From assembly GCF_011764445.1 (NCBI RefSeq), contig NZ_BLPG01000001.1, positions 5,969,001 to 6,033,000 of the forward strand: 64,000 nt of DNA, in the 5' to 3' direction. This stretch comes from Phytohabitans rumicis (GTDB lineage: Bacteria > Actinomycetota > Actinomycetes > Mycobacteriales > Micromonosporaceae). The notes under the pieces are model-generated. The model was not told the DNA's origin. It worked only from the letters and a program-made list of their open reading frames with translations, and made no database searches. Both the position numbers and the translations under genes were made by a program. Each line of letters starts with the position of its first letter. Within the stretch, counting starts at the first letter, position 1. Positions 34,821 to 43,704 of this stretch are shown here, piece after piece.

Positions 34821-37800
34821 ATGGCTCGATCCGCTAGACGCTGGCTCGCGCTCATCGCCGCATCAGCGTTGTCCATCCCGCTGGCCGCCACCGTGCCGGC
34901 AAGCGCCGCACCCGCCCCCTCGCCCGCTACCGATGAGTCCCTGGCGGCTCAGGAGAACGGGCCGGCGGCCCTGCACTCCGACGCCCGCAAGCCGCACTCG
35001 TACAAGGTGCTCGTGTTCACCAAGACCGCCGGCGCCCGCCGTCCGTCCATCCAGGACGGCGTGAACACCATCAAGGACCTCGGCAAGGCCAACGGCTTCA
35101 CCGTGACCGTGACGCAGGACGCCGGCGCGTTCACCGCCGCCAACCTCGCCCGCTACCGCGCGGTGGTCTTCCTCAACACCACCGGCGACGTGCTCAACGC
35201 CGCCCAGGAGGGCGCGTTCGAGGCGTACTTCCGGGCCGGCGGCGGCTACGTCGGCGTACACGCGGCCGCCGAGACGGAGGCCGACTGGACCTTCTACCGC
35301 AACGTGGTCGGCACCGGCGTGGCCTCGGCGTCCCCGGTGGCCCAGTCCGCCGTGAAGGTCGCCGACCGGGCGCACCCGTCCACCGAGACGGTGCCGCGGG
35401 AGGTGACGCTGACCGAGGAGTGGTACAACTACGCCACCAACGTCCGGGGCACCTCGCACGTGCTCGCCACCGTGGAGGAGTCCGGCTATACCGGCGGCAC
35501 CATGGGCTTCGACCACCCGGTGGCCTGGTGCAAGGACTACCAGGGCGGCCGCTCGTGGTACACCGGGCTCGGCCACTCCATCGAGTCGTACCGCAGCGGG
35601 AACTTCAAGAAGCACCTGCTGGGCGGCATCCAGTGGTCGGCCGGCGTGGTCGAGGGCGACTGCGGCGCCACCGTGCTCGCCAACTACGAGAAGGTGACCC
35701 TCAACGACGAGCCGGGCGAGCCGATGTCGCTGTCCGTCCTGCCCGACGGCCGGGTGCTGCACAACACCCGCGGCGGCGAGATCCGGATGTACGACCCGGC
35801 GACCGGCGCCAGCCCGGTCATCACCACGGTCCCGGTCTACACCCACGACGAGGACGGCCTGCAGACCCTGGCGATCGACCCGAACTTCGCCACCAACAAG
35901 TGGGTGTACGTCTACTACTCGCCGAAGCTCACCACCCCGGTCGACGACCCGGCCACGCCCGGCGTCAACGAGGGCGACGCGCCGGCGACCAGCACCGACC
36001 CCACCGTGTGGGACAAGTTCAAGGGCTACAACCAGCTTTCCCGGTTCAAGTTCGTGGAGACGCCCACCCCGCACCTGGATCTGGCCAGCGAGCAGCAGAT
36101 CATCCGGGTCGACGTGGACCGCGGCATCTGCTGCCACGTCGCCGGCAAGGTGAAGTTCGACGGCAAGGGCAACACCTACCTGATCACCGGTGACGACACC
36201 AACGCCGGCGGCTCGGACGGGTTCGTGCCGATCAACGAGTCGCCCACCCAGGGCCCCGGCTACGACGCGCAGCGCTCCGCGGCCAACACCAACGACCTGC
36301 GCGGCAAGGTGCTCCGGATCAAGGTGAAGGCGAACGGGACGTACACCGTCCCGGACGGCAACCTCTTCCCGGAGTGGAAGGACCGCGACAACAAGACCCG
36401 TCCGGAGATCTTCCTGATGGGCCTGCGGAACCCGTTCCGCTTCGACGTGGACGCCAAGGGCATGCTCTACATCGGCGACTACTCGCCGGACTCCCGGGTG
36501 CCCAACGCCGCCCGCGGGCCGGAGGGCACCGGCCGGTGGTTCGCCACCAACAAGGCCGGCAACTACGGCTGGCCGTACTGCTACTCGCCGTCCCTGCCGT
36601 ACATCGACTTCGACTTCGTCACCCGGACGTCCGGCCAGCCGTTCAACTGCGGCGCACCGGTCAACAACTCGCCGCGCAACACCGGCCTGACGACGCTGCC
36701 GGCGGTGCAGCAGCCGCAGTTCTGGTACACGTACAACGCCCTCACCCCGTGCCCCGGGGCGTACCTGTCGACCCCGCCGACCACGTGCGACTTCAAGTGG
36801 CCGGTGATCGGCACGGGCGGCGTCGGCCCGCACGGCGGCCCCATCTACAAGTACGACAAGGACCTGGCCTCCGAGACGAAGCTGCCGGAGTACTACAACA
36901 ACGCGGTGTTCTTCGGTGAGTTCACCCGGGACAAGATGTTCGTGATGCGCACGGACGGCAAGGGCAACCTCGTCGGCGTCGAGCAGTTCCTGCCCGGGTT
37001 CGTCTTCGACAACCTGATGGAGATGGAGATCGGGCCGGAAGGCAACATCTACTTCCTGGAGTACGGCGACGGCTTCTTCCGGGCCAACCCGGACGCCCAG
37101 CTCGCGGTCATCCGGTACGTCAAGGGGACCCGGGCGCCGGTGGCGAAGCTGGCGGCGACCCCGACGTCCGGCCAGGCGCCGCTGACGGTGCAGTTCTCCA
37201 GCGCCGGCACGTTCGACCCGGACCCGGGCGAGTCCATCTCGTACGCCTGGGACTTCACCAGCGACGGCACCGTCGACTCCGCCGACCCGAACCCGTCGCA
37301 CACGTACACGGCCAACGGGGTCTTCACCGCCAAGCTGACGGTGACCGACTCGACCGGCAAGACGGCGGTGCTGACCCGGGAGATCGTGGTGGGCAACACC
37401 GCGCCGACCGTGGCGGTCTCGTCGCCGCTGTCCGGCACGTTCTTCGAGTGGGGCGACCAGATCCCGTTCACGGTGACGGTGACCGACCCGGAGGACGGCG
37501 CCATCGACTGCAGCCGGGTGACCGTGACGTTCGTGCTCGGCCACGACACCCACGGCCACGGCGACACCTCCACCACCGGGTGCACCGGCGTGCTGCCGTC
37601 GCCGGCCGACGGCGCCGACCACGCCGGCGGCTACCTGTACGGCGGGATCAGCGCGTCGTACACCGACCTGGGCGGCAACGGGCAGCCGGTGCTGACCACG
37701 GTCGGCCAGGCCACCATCCAGGTCCGCCGGCAGCAGGCCGAGTTCGCCCAGGTGAGGCAGGGCGTCACGGTGGCCAACACCGGCGACACCGGCGGCGGGC

Positions 37801-38144
37801 AGCACGTGACCGGCGTGGACACCGGGGAGTACGTCGCGTTCGACCCGGTCAACCTCGGCGGGATCGGCGCGGTCACGCTCCGGTACGCCAGCGGCGCGAC
37901 CGCCACCGCGGGCACCCCGCGGGCCACGGTCGAGCTGCGGTCCGGCTCGCCGACCGGCCCGGTGGTGGCCACGGCGACGCTCAACGCCACCAGCGGCACG
38001 AACTCCTGGGCCAGCCAGAGCATCCCGGTCAGCTACCCGGCCGGCACGCAGCAGCTCTACCTGGTGTTCACCGCGGTGTCGGGCGGCCCGACCACCAACC
38101 TGGTCAACCTGAACTGGGTTGAGTTCGGCGCGGCCGCGCCGTAA
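34821..38144 (+). CDS. Secreted multidomain ThuA / sugar dehydrogenase / PKD / carbohydrate-binding protein
   Basis: Exported protein of 1107 aa starting at ATG 34821 behind GGAGGA. Order: signal peptide (1-32); ThuA-like domain (about 55-285; VLVFTKTAGARRPSIQDGV, GGYVGVHAAAETE, EEWYNY, MGFDHPVAWCKDYQGGRSWY cut at 20); PQQ-type glucose/sorbosone dehydrogenase beta-propeller (about 300-765; EDGLQTLAIDPNFATNKWVY, FLMGLRNPFRFDVD, GPEGNIYFLEYGDG); PKD domain (about 771-860; FDPDPGESISYAWDF); a beta-sandwich region; and a C-terminal CBM6-like module (about 970-1107). The combination fits extracellular breakdown or oxidation of a carbohydrate. Codon use matches its neighbours. Confidence 0.9.
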   Translation: MARSARRWLALIAASALSIPLAATVPASAAPAPSPATDESLAAQENGPAALHSDARKPHSYKVLVFTKTAGARRPSIQDGVNTIKDLGKANGFTVTVTQDAGAFTAANLARYRAVVFLNTTGDVLNAAQEGAFEAYFRAGGGYVGVHAAAETEADWTFYRNVVGTGVASASPVAQSAVKVADRAHPSTETVPREVTLTEEWYNYATNVRGTSHVLATVEESGYTGGTMGFDHPVAWCKDYQGGRSWYTGLGHSIESYRSGNFKKHLLGGIQWSAGVVEGDCGATVLANYEKVTLNDEPGEPMSLSVLPDGRVLHNTRGGEIRMYDPATGASPVITTVPVYTHDEDGLQTLAIDPNFATNKWVYVYYSPKLTTPVDDPATPGVNEGDAPATSTDPTVWDKFKGYNQLSRFKFVETPTPHLDLASEQQIIRVDVDRGICCHVAGKVKFDGKGNTYLITGDDTNAGGSDGFVPINESPTQGPGYDAQRSAANTNDLRGKVLRIKVKANGTYTVPDGNLFPEWKDRDNKTRPEIFLMGLRNPFRFDVDAKGMLYIGDYSPDSRVPNAARGPEGTGRWFATNKAGNYGWPYCYSPSLPYIDFDFVTRTSGQPFNCGAPVNNSPRNTGLTTLPAVQQPQFWYTYNALTPCPGAYLSTPPTTCDFKWPVIGTGGVGPHGGPIYKYDKDLASETKLPEYYNNAVFFGEFTRDKMFVMRTDGKGNLVGVEQFLPGFVFDNLMEMEIGPEGNIYFLEYGDGFFRANPDAQLAVIRYVKGTRAPVAKLAATPTSGQAPLTVQFSSAGTFDPDPGESISYAWDFTSDGTVDSADPNPSHTYTANGVFTAKLTVTDSTGKTAVLTREIVVGNTAPTVAVSSPLSGTFFEWGDQIPFTVTVTDPEDGAIDCSRVTVTFVLGHDTHGHGDTSTTGCTGVLPSPADGADHAGGYLYGGISASYTDLGGNGQPVLTTVGQATIQVRRQQAEFAQVRQGVTVANTGDTGGGQHVTGVDTGEYVAFDPVNLGGIGAVTLRYASGATATAGTPRATVELRSGSPTGPVVATATLNATSGTNSWASQSIPVSYPAGTQQLYLVFTAVSGGPTTNLVNLNWVEFGAAAP

Positions 38145-38367
38145 CGCACAGACGTGGCGGGTAGGGGCGGACGCCGACCGGCCCTACCCGCCACAGCCCC
38201 GTCCGCCTCGCCGGTCGAGCCCGGGACGGCGTCGTTGCCGCCGAACTTCGGCGCTGTCGCGGTGGTGCCATCTCGCTCGGCGGGTGGACGGGGCCCAATG
38301 GTTGTGAAATTGGCGCGGTGTGCCCGATTCGCACCAGACGCTGGTATCAATCAAGGGGGAGGTCAAC

Positions 38368-39504
38368 ATGGCGACTGGCATTTGGCTCGTGGGCGCGCGC
38401 GGCTCGGTCGCCGTGACGAGCATGGTGGGCGCGACGGCACTGCGGGCGGGGCTCGCCGAGCCGACCGGCTGCGTGACGGAGCTGTCCCAACTGCGCAGCC
38501 CCGCGCTGCCCGCCCTCGGCGACCTGGTCTTCGGCGGCCACGACCCGGTCGCCACGCCGCTGGCCAAGAAGGCCGACGCGCTCGCCGCCGCCGGCGTGGT
38601 CCCGGCGCGGCTGGTCGCCGCGCTGTCCGACGAGCTGGCGGCCATGGAGCCGGAGGTACGCCCGGTGCCGGCCGCCCCGAGCCAGCGGGAGACCGCGGCC
38701 ATCATCGCCAGCGACATCGCGGCCTTCCGGCAGCGCCATGGGCTGGAGCGCGTCGTTGTAGTGAACGTGTCCTCGACCGAGCCGGCCGCGCCCCCGCATC
38801 CGGCCCACGCCGACCCCGACGCGCTCGAGCGCGCCCTCGCGGGGCCCGACCCGGTGCTACCGTCCAGTTCCCTGTACGCGTACGCCGCCTTCACCACCGG
38901 CTGCTCCTACGTGGACTTCACCCCGTCGACCGGCGCCCGCCTGCCGGCGTTGGACGCGCTCGCGCACCGGCACGCCGTGCCGTACGCCGGGCACGACGGC
39001 AAGACCGGGGAGACGCTGGTGAAGTCGGTGCTCGCCCCGATGTTCGCGATGCGGAACCTGCGGGTGCGGACCTGGTCGGGCACCAACCTGCTGGGCGGCG
39101 GCGACGGCGCCAACCTCGCCGAGCCGGGCGCCAACGCGGCCAAGTCGAGCAGCAAGCAGCGTGTCCTGGGCGAGACGCTCGGGTACGAGCCGCAGGGCAC
39201 CACCCGGATCGAGTACGTCGACGACATCGGCGACTTCAAGACCGCCTGGGACCTGATCACGTTCTCCGGCTTCCTCGGCACCGCGATGCGAATGGAGTTC
39301 ACCTGGCACGGCTGCGACTCGGCCCTCGCCGCGCCGCTCGTACTGGACCTGGCCCGGCTGACCGCCGCCGCCCACCGGGCCGGGCGCACCGGCCCGCTGC
39401 CCGAGCTGGCGTTTTTCTTCAAGGATCCACTCGGGACCGTGCCGCATTCGCTGCCCGAGCAGTGGGCCGCGCTGAGCGCGTTCGTGCGTGGACTGTCCTC
39501 GTGA
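38368..39504 (+). CDS. Inositol-3-phosphate-synthase-family protein heading the Ebo-type cluster
   Basis: Protein of 378 aa related to myo-inositol-1-phosphate synthase, which isomerises glucose 6-phosphate with NAD. The N-terminus IWLVGARGSVAVT is a Rossmann loop. The central SGTNLLGGGDGANLAEPG, SKQRVLGETLGY and FLGTAMRMEFTWHGCDSALA match the synthase core. ATG 38368 follows GGGGGAGG. It overlaps the UbiA-like gene by GTGA and begins an eight-gene coupled operon. Ebo clusters elsewhere have a dehydroquinate-synthase-like EboD; none is present here, so this enzyme may supply the polar precursor instead (inference). Confidence 0.88.
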   Translation: MATGIWLVGARGSVAVTSMVGATALRAGLAEPTGCVTELSQLRSPALPALGDLVFGGHDPVATPLAKKADALAAAGVVPARLVAALSDELAAMEPEVRPVPAAPSQRETAAIIASDIAAFRQRHGLERVVVVNVSSTEPAAPPHPAHADPDALERALAGPDPVLPSSSLYAYAAFTTGCSYVDFTPSTGARLPALDALAHRHAVPYAGHDGKTGETLVKSVLAPMFAMRNLRVRTWSGTNLLGGGDGANLAEPGANAAKSSSKQRVLGETLGYEPQGTTRIEYVDDIGDFKTAWDLITFSGFLGTAMRMEFTWHGCDSALAAPLVLDLARLTAAAHRAGRTGPLPELAFFFKDPLGTVPHSLPEQWAALSAFVRGLSS

Positions 39505-40337
39505 GACTCGCCGATCTGGTACGCCTCGTCCGGGCGCCCGCCGCGCTCTCCGTACCAGGGGATGTCGTGGCGGGTGCGGCCGCGGCCGGCGATCTGGGCC
39601 CGCGCACGGCGGGCCTGGCCGCCGCGTCGGTGTGCCTGTACTGGTCCGGCATGGCCGCCAACGACTGGGCCGACCGCGAACTGGACGCCGTCGAGCGGCC
39701 GGAGCGGCCGATCCCGTCCGGCCGGGTGTCGCCGGGGCAGGCGGTGGGCATCGCCGCCGGGCTCACCGCGGCGGGCGTGGCGCTGGCCGCCCTCGCCGGT
39801 GGCCGGCGTGCCCTCGCCGTCGCGCTGCCGCTGGCCGGCGCGGTGTGGGCGTACGACCTGAAGGCGAAGAACACCCCGGCCGGCCCGGCGGTGATGGCCG
39901 CCTGCCGGGGGCTCGACGTGCTGCTGGGCGCGTCCGGCGGGCGGGTGGCCCGGGCGCTGCCGGCGGCGCTCACGGTGGCCGCGCACACGTACACCGTGAC
40001 CGAGCTGTCCCGCCGCGAGGTGTCCGGCGCCGGCCGGACGCTGCCCGCGGCGACGCTCGCCGGGACGGCGGGGGTGGCGGTGGCCGCCGGGGGCCGGCGC
40101 GTCACCTCCGGTGCGCTCGCGGTCTGGTACGCCGCGGCGTACGGCGGCGCGCAGGTGCGGGTGGCCGCTGATCCGTCCGCGGCCATGGTGCGTGCCGCCG
40201 TCGGTGCCGGCATCACCGGGCTCCCGTCGTTGCAGGGCGCGCTCACCGCCCGCGCCGGCCAGCCGCTCGCCGGCTTGGCAGTCGCCGCCATCGCGCCCCT
40301 CGCGCGCGTCCTCGCCCGGAAGGTGTCCCCGACATGA
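39501..40337 (+). CDS. eboC: EboC-like UbiA-family prenyltransferase
   Basis: Membrane enzyme of 278 aa with about seven helices. The prenyl-diphosphate binding motif is NDWADRELDAVERPERPIPS, the NDxxDxxxD type of UbiA enzymes with the ERPERPIPSG extension characteristic of EboC. The second Asp motif is weak (VWAYDLKAKNT). It starts at GTG 39501 over the previous stop and is itself overlapped by ATGA. It probably transfers a prenyl chain, perhaps made by the polyprenyl synthase at the end of the same operon, onto an aromatic or cyclitol acceptor. Confidence 0.88.
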   Translation: MRLADLVRLVRAPAALSVPGDVVAGAAAAGDLGPRTAGLAAASVCLYWSGMAANDWADRELDAVERPERPIPSGRVSPGQAVGIAAGLTAAGVALAALAGGRRALAVALPLAGAVWAYDLKAKNTPAGPAVMAACRGLDVLLGASGGRVARALPAALTVAAHTYTVTELSRREVSGAGRTLPAATLAGTAGVAVAAGGRRVTSGALAVWYAAAYGGAQVRVAADPSAAMVRAAVGAGITGLPSLQGALTARAGQPLAGLAVAAIAPLARVLARKVSPT

Positions 40338-41170
40338 GATCACCCCACAGCATGCGCTTCGGATACGGCACGAACGGCTTCGCCAACCACCGGCTGGCCG
40401 ACGCGCTGTCCGTCATCGCCGACCTCGGGTACGAGGGCGTGGCGCTCACCCTCGACCACGACCACCTCGACCCGTTCGCGCCCGACCTGGCCCGGCGTAC
40501 GGCCGAGGTGGCGTCCATGGTGGACCGGCTCGGGCTGGCGGTCGTCATCGAGACCGGCGCCCGCTACCTGCTCGACCCGTGGCGCAAGCACGCACCTACG
40601 CTGCTCGACGACGACCCGGCCAAGCGGCTGGAGTTCCTGCGGCTGGCCGTCCAGATAGGAGCGGACCTGGGCGCCGAGGCGGTCTCGTTCTGGTCCGGCG
40701 TGGCGCTGGCCGGAACCCCTGACCCCTGGGACCGGCTCGTCCGGGGCTGTGCGGCCATTGTCGACGTCGCGGCCGGCGCCGGCGTGACGCTAGGCTTCGA
40801 GCCCGAACCGGGCATGCTCGTGTCCGACATCGCCGACTGGCGGCGGCTGCGCGCCGACCTCGGCGACCCGCCCGGCTTCGGCATCACCCTCGACATCGGA
40901 CACTGCCGGTGCCTGGAGCCGTTGCCGGTGCCGGACTGCGTGACGGCCGTCGCCGAGCATCTGGTCAACGTGCAGATCGACGACATGCGCCGGGGCGTGC
41001 ACGAGCACCTGGAGTTCGGTACCGGCGAGATCGACTTCCCGCCGGTGCTCCGCGCGCTGACCGAAGCCGGCTACCGCGGGCTCGTCGCCGTGGAGTTGCC
41101 CCGGCACTCCCACGCCGCCCCGTCGGTGGCCGCCGAGTCGATTGAGTTTCTGCGGAAGGCTCAACCATGA
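40334..41170 (+). CDS. Sugar phosphate isomerase/epimerase-family TIM-barrel protein in the Ebo cluster
   Basis: Cytoplasmic TIM barrel of 278 aa. Motifs: GYGTNGFANHRLADALSVIA, GYEGVALTLDHDH, FEPEPGMLVSD, ITLDIGHCRC, VQIDDMRRGVHEHLEFGTGE and VAVELPRHSH; the Glu, Asp and His residues give a probable divalent-metal site. The start is ATG 40334, overlapping the UbiA-like gene. It is related to, but distinct from, the longer TIM barrel EboE three genes downstream. The substrate is unknown. Confidence 0.87.
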   Translation: MRSPHSMRFGYGTNGFANHRLADALSVIADLGYEGVALTLDHDHLDPFAPDLARRTAEVASMVDRLGLAVVIETGARYLLDPWRKHAPTLLDDDPAKRLEFLRLAVQIGADLGAEAVSFWSGVALAGTPDPWDRLVRGCAAIVDVAAGAGVTLGFEPEPGMLVSDIADWRRLRADLGDPPGFGITLDIGHCRCLEPLPVPDCVTAVAEHLVNVQIDDMRRGVHEHLEFGTGEIDFPPVLRALTEAGYRGLVAVELPRHSHAAPSVAAESIEFLRKAQP

Positions 41171-41769
41171 CCGTTGAGGCGTTGCGAGTGGCCGCACCCC
41201 GGGATGGGTGGCTGGGGGAGGCGCTGGAGCGCGTCGCGGCCGACCCGGACGCGATCGCGCGGCTCTTTCCCGCGGCCGGGCGCCGGTGCGGGCGGGCGCC
41301 GCTGCCGGAAGCGCCCGGCTGGACGGCGGACGAGGCGGCGCGGGCGCTGCTGCTCGCCGCGCTGCCCGCCGACCATGCCGTCGCGCAGGCCGAGGCCGCC
41401 TACCGGTACGGCGACGCGGCCGAGAAGCGGGCCGTGCTCAAGGCGTTGCCGCTCCTGCCCATCGGCGACGCGGCCGTCCTGCTGCTGCACGACGCCATCC
41501 GCACCAACGACACCCGGCTGGTGAGCGCCGCGCTCGGCCCGTACGCCCGGCACCTCGACGCCGCCGCCTGGCGGCAGGCCGTGCTCAAGTGCGTCTTCAT
41601 GGGCGTGCCGTTGGCCACTGTGGACCGCCTCGACGAGCGTGCCGACGCCGAGCTCGCCACGATGCTGGCCGGGCTCGCCGACGAGCGGTACGCCGCCGGC
41701 CGGGACATGCCGCCCGATGCGGTGGCTCTGCTGGATCGTCTACTGAGCCGCCGAGAACAGGGGGCGTGA
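41167..41769 (+). CDS. eboA: EboA-domain protein
   Basis: Mostly helical protein of 200 aa, with repeated Ala/Leu-rich helix pairs (DEAARALLLAALPADHAVAQ, AEAAYRYGDAAEKRAVLKAL, LPIGDAAVLLLHDAIRTND) followed by the diagnostic ending LDAAAWRQAVLKCVFMGVPL. This matches EboA, an Ebo-cluster protein without a known biochemical role. ATG 41167 overlaps the previous gene and its TGA overlaps the EboB ATG. No signal peptide or membrane helix. Confidence 0.87.
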   Translation: MTVEALRVAAPRDGWLGEALERVAADPDAIARLFPAAGRRCGRAPLPEAPGWTADEAARALLLAALPADHAVAQAEAAYRYGDAAEKRAVLKALPLLPIGDAAVLLLHDAIRTNDTRLVSAALGPYARHLDAAAWRQAVLKCVFMGVPLATVDRLDERADAELATMLAGLADERYAAGRDMPPDAVALLDRLLSRREQGA

Positions 41770-42616
41770 TGCGCATCTTCGACCCGCACATCCACATGAC
41801 CTCGCGCACCACCGACGACTACGAGCGGATGGCGGCGGCCGGCGTACGGGCCGTGGTGGAGCCGGCGTTCTGGCTGGGCCAGCCGCGCACCAACGCCGGC
41901 GCGTTCACCGATTACTTCGACTCGCTGGTCGGGTGGGAGCCGTTCCGGGCCAGCCAGTTCGGCGTACGGCACCACGCCACGATCGCGCTCAACCCGAAGG
42001 AGGCCAACGATCCCCGCTGCCGGGAGGTGCTCGGCCTGCTGCCCCGGTACCTGGAGAAGGACGGTGTGGTCGCGGTCGGCGAGGTCGGGTACGACTCGAT
42101 GACGCCCGAGGAGGACGAGGTATTCGCCGCCCAACTCGCCCTCGCGGTCGACCACGAGCTGCCCGCGCTGGTGCACACACCGCACCGGGACAAGGCCCGG
42201 GGCACCGAGCGGAGCCTCGCCGTGGTGGCCGAGTCCGGCCTCGAACCGGGCCGGGTCGCCATCGACCACCTCAACGAGGTGACCGTCAAGCTGGTCCGGG
42301 ACACCGGGTGTTGGCTGGGCTTCTCCATCTACCCAGACACGAAGATGTCGCCGCCGCGGATGGTGAGGATATTGCAGGAGTACGGCCTGGAGCGGATGCT
42401 GGTCAACTCCGCCGCCGACTGGGGCCGCTCCGACCCGCTGCTGACCCGCGAGACAGCCGACGCGATGCTGGCCGCCGGGTTCACCGAGGACGACGTCGAC
42501 CTCGTGCTGTGGCGCAACCCCGTCGAGTTCTACAGCCAGTCCGGGCGGCTCGACTTGTCCTCCGCTTCTTCGGGGGCACATTCGAGGGCAACTCGATCCT
42601 GCGAGGTGGTAGCTGA
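41769..42616 (+). pseudogene. eboB: EboB, TatD-family metal hydrolase, 3' end interrupted by an apparent -1 frameshift
   Basis: Metal-dependent hydrolase of about 282 aa. The N-terminal metal ligands are DPHIHM; further sites are AVGEVGYDS, LVHTPHRDKARGT, AIDHLNE and NSAADWGRSDPL. The written frame leaves the family pattern after SGRLDLSSASS and would run on to 43070. One extra G at the GGGGG run 42572-42576 gives GGTFEGNSILRGGS and a stop at 42614-42616, where TGATG couples to the EboE start. The Ebo-like ending and the junction both support the repaired reading. ATG 41769 overlaps the EboA stop. Confidence 0.87.
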
Positions 42617-43704
42617 TGCACCTGAGCTACTGCACCAACGTGCATCCGGCCGAAGACCTCGACGGCATCATCGGGCAGTTCGACACGTACGCCACCGCGA
42701 TCCGCCGGCACCTGGACGCCGACGTGCTGGGCCTCGGGCTGTGGCTGGCCGCGCCGGTGGCCGCCGAGCTGGCCGCGGACCCGGCGGCACGCCGGCGACT
42801 GCGCCGGGAGCTGGACGCCCGGGGCCTGGAAGTGGTGACGCTGAACGGGTTCCCGTACGAGGCGTTCCAGGCGCCGGTCGTGAAGCACGCCGTCTACCAC
42901 CCGGACTGGACCGACCGGCGGCGCCTGGACTACACATTGGACCTCGCCCGGGTGCTCGTCGACCTGCTGCCCGAGACCGCCGCCCGGGGCTCGGTCTCGA
43001 CGCTGCCGCTGGCGTGGCGGGAGCCGTGGGACGCCGACCGCTCGTCCGCCGCCGGACGCCTGCTCGATGAGCTCGCGCGTGGGCTCGCCCTTCTTGAGCG
43101 GCCGATCAGGGTCGGGTTCGAGCCGGAGCCCGGCTGCGTCGTCGAGAACACCACGCAGGCCGCCGCGCTGCTGTCCGATGTGGATACCTCGCGGCTCGGC
43201 GTGTGCCTCGACCTCGCCCACCTCGCGTGCGCCTGGGAGGACCCCGCCGAGGCGCTGGCCCGGCTGCGGGCGGCCGGCCTGCCGGTGGTGAAGGTCCAGG
43301 TGTCCGCCGCGCTCGAGACCGCGGACCCGGTTGGCGCCGATTCGGTGCTGCGCACTTATGTGGAGCCCCGCTTCCTGCACCAGACCCGCTCGGCGGCCGG
43401 GCCGGCGGCCGACGACCTGGACGAGGCGCTGGACCGGCGCATCCCCGGCCCGTGGCGGGTGCACTACCACGTGCCGCTGCACGCCGAGCCGGTCGCCCCG
43501 CTGACGTCGACGGTGCCTGTGCTGCGGGCCGCGCTGCGCGAGCTGATCCGGCAGGACGCGTGCGACCACTTCGACGTCGAGACGTACACCTGGGGTGTGC
43601 TGCCCGAGGAGATCCGCCCGCGGACGGACGCCGATGTGGCCGCGGGCATCGCGGCCGAGCTGGCGTTCGCCCGCGCAGAGCTGTTGACGGAGGTCACGCC
43701 ATGA
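42616..43704 (+). CDS. eboE: EboE, metabolite-traffic TIM-barrel protein
   Basis: TIM-barrel protein of 362 aa. LSYCTNVHPAEDLDGIIGQF at the N-terminus is characteristic of EboE. Further motifs are TLNGFPYEAF, VKHAVYHPDW, VGFEPEPGCVVEN, VCLDLAHLACAWEDP, VKVQVSAALE and VHYHVPLHAEP, with His, Glu and Asp residues arranged as in xylose-isomerase-like enzymes. Ebo proteins in cyanobacteria are implicated in moving a metabolite precursor to the periplasm. The start is ATG 42616 in the TGATG junction, and ATGA joins it to EboF. Confidence 0.9.
   Translation: MHLSYCTNVHPAEDLDGIIGQFDTYATAIRRHLDADVLGLGLWLAAPVAAELAADPAARRRLRRELDARGLEVVTLNGFPYEAFQAPVVKHAVYHPDWTDRRRLDYTLDLARVLVDLLPETAARGSVSTLPLAWREPWDADRSSAAGRLLDELARGLALLERPIRVGFEPEPGCVVENTTQAAALLSDVDTSRLGVCLDLAHLACAWEDPAEALARLRAAGLPVVKVQVSAALETADPVGADSVLRTYVEPRFLHQTRSAAGPAADDLDEALDRRIPGPWRVHYHVPLHAEPVAPLTSTVPVLRAALRELIRQDACDHFDVETYTWGVLPEEIRPRTDADVAAGIAAELAFARAELLTEVTP

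Noticed and set aside
41769-43070. A 433-residue EboB with a long C-terminal extension
   Set aside because: The extension overlaps EboE by about 450 bases and is unlike any EboB; a single missing G at 42572-42576 explains it.
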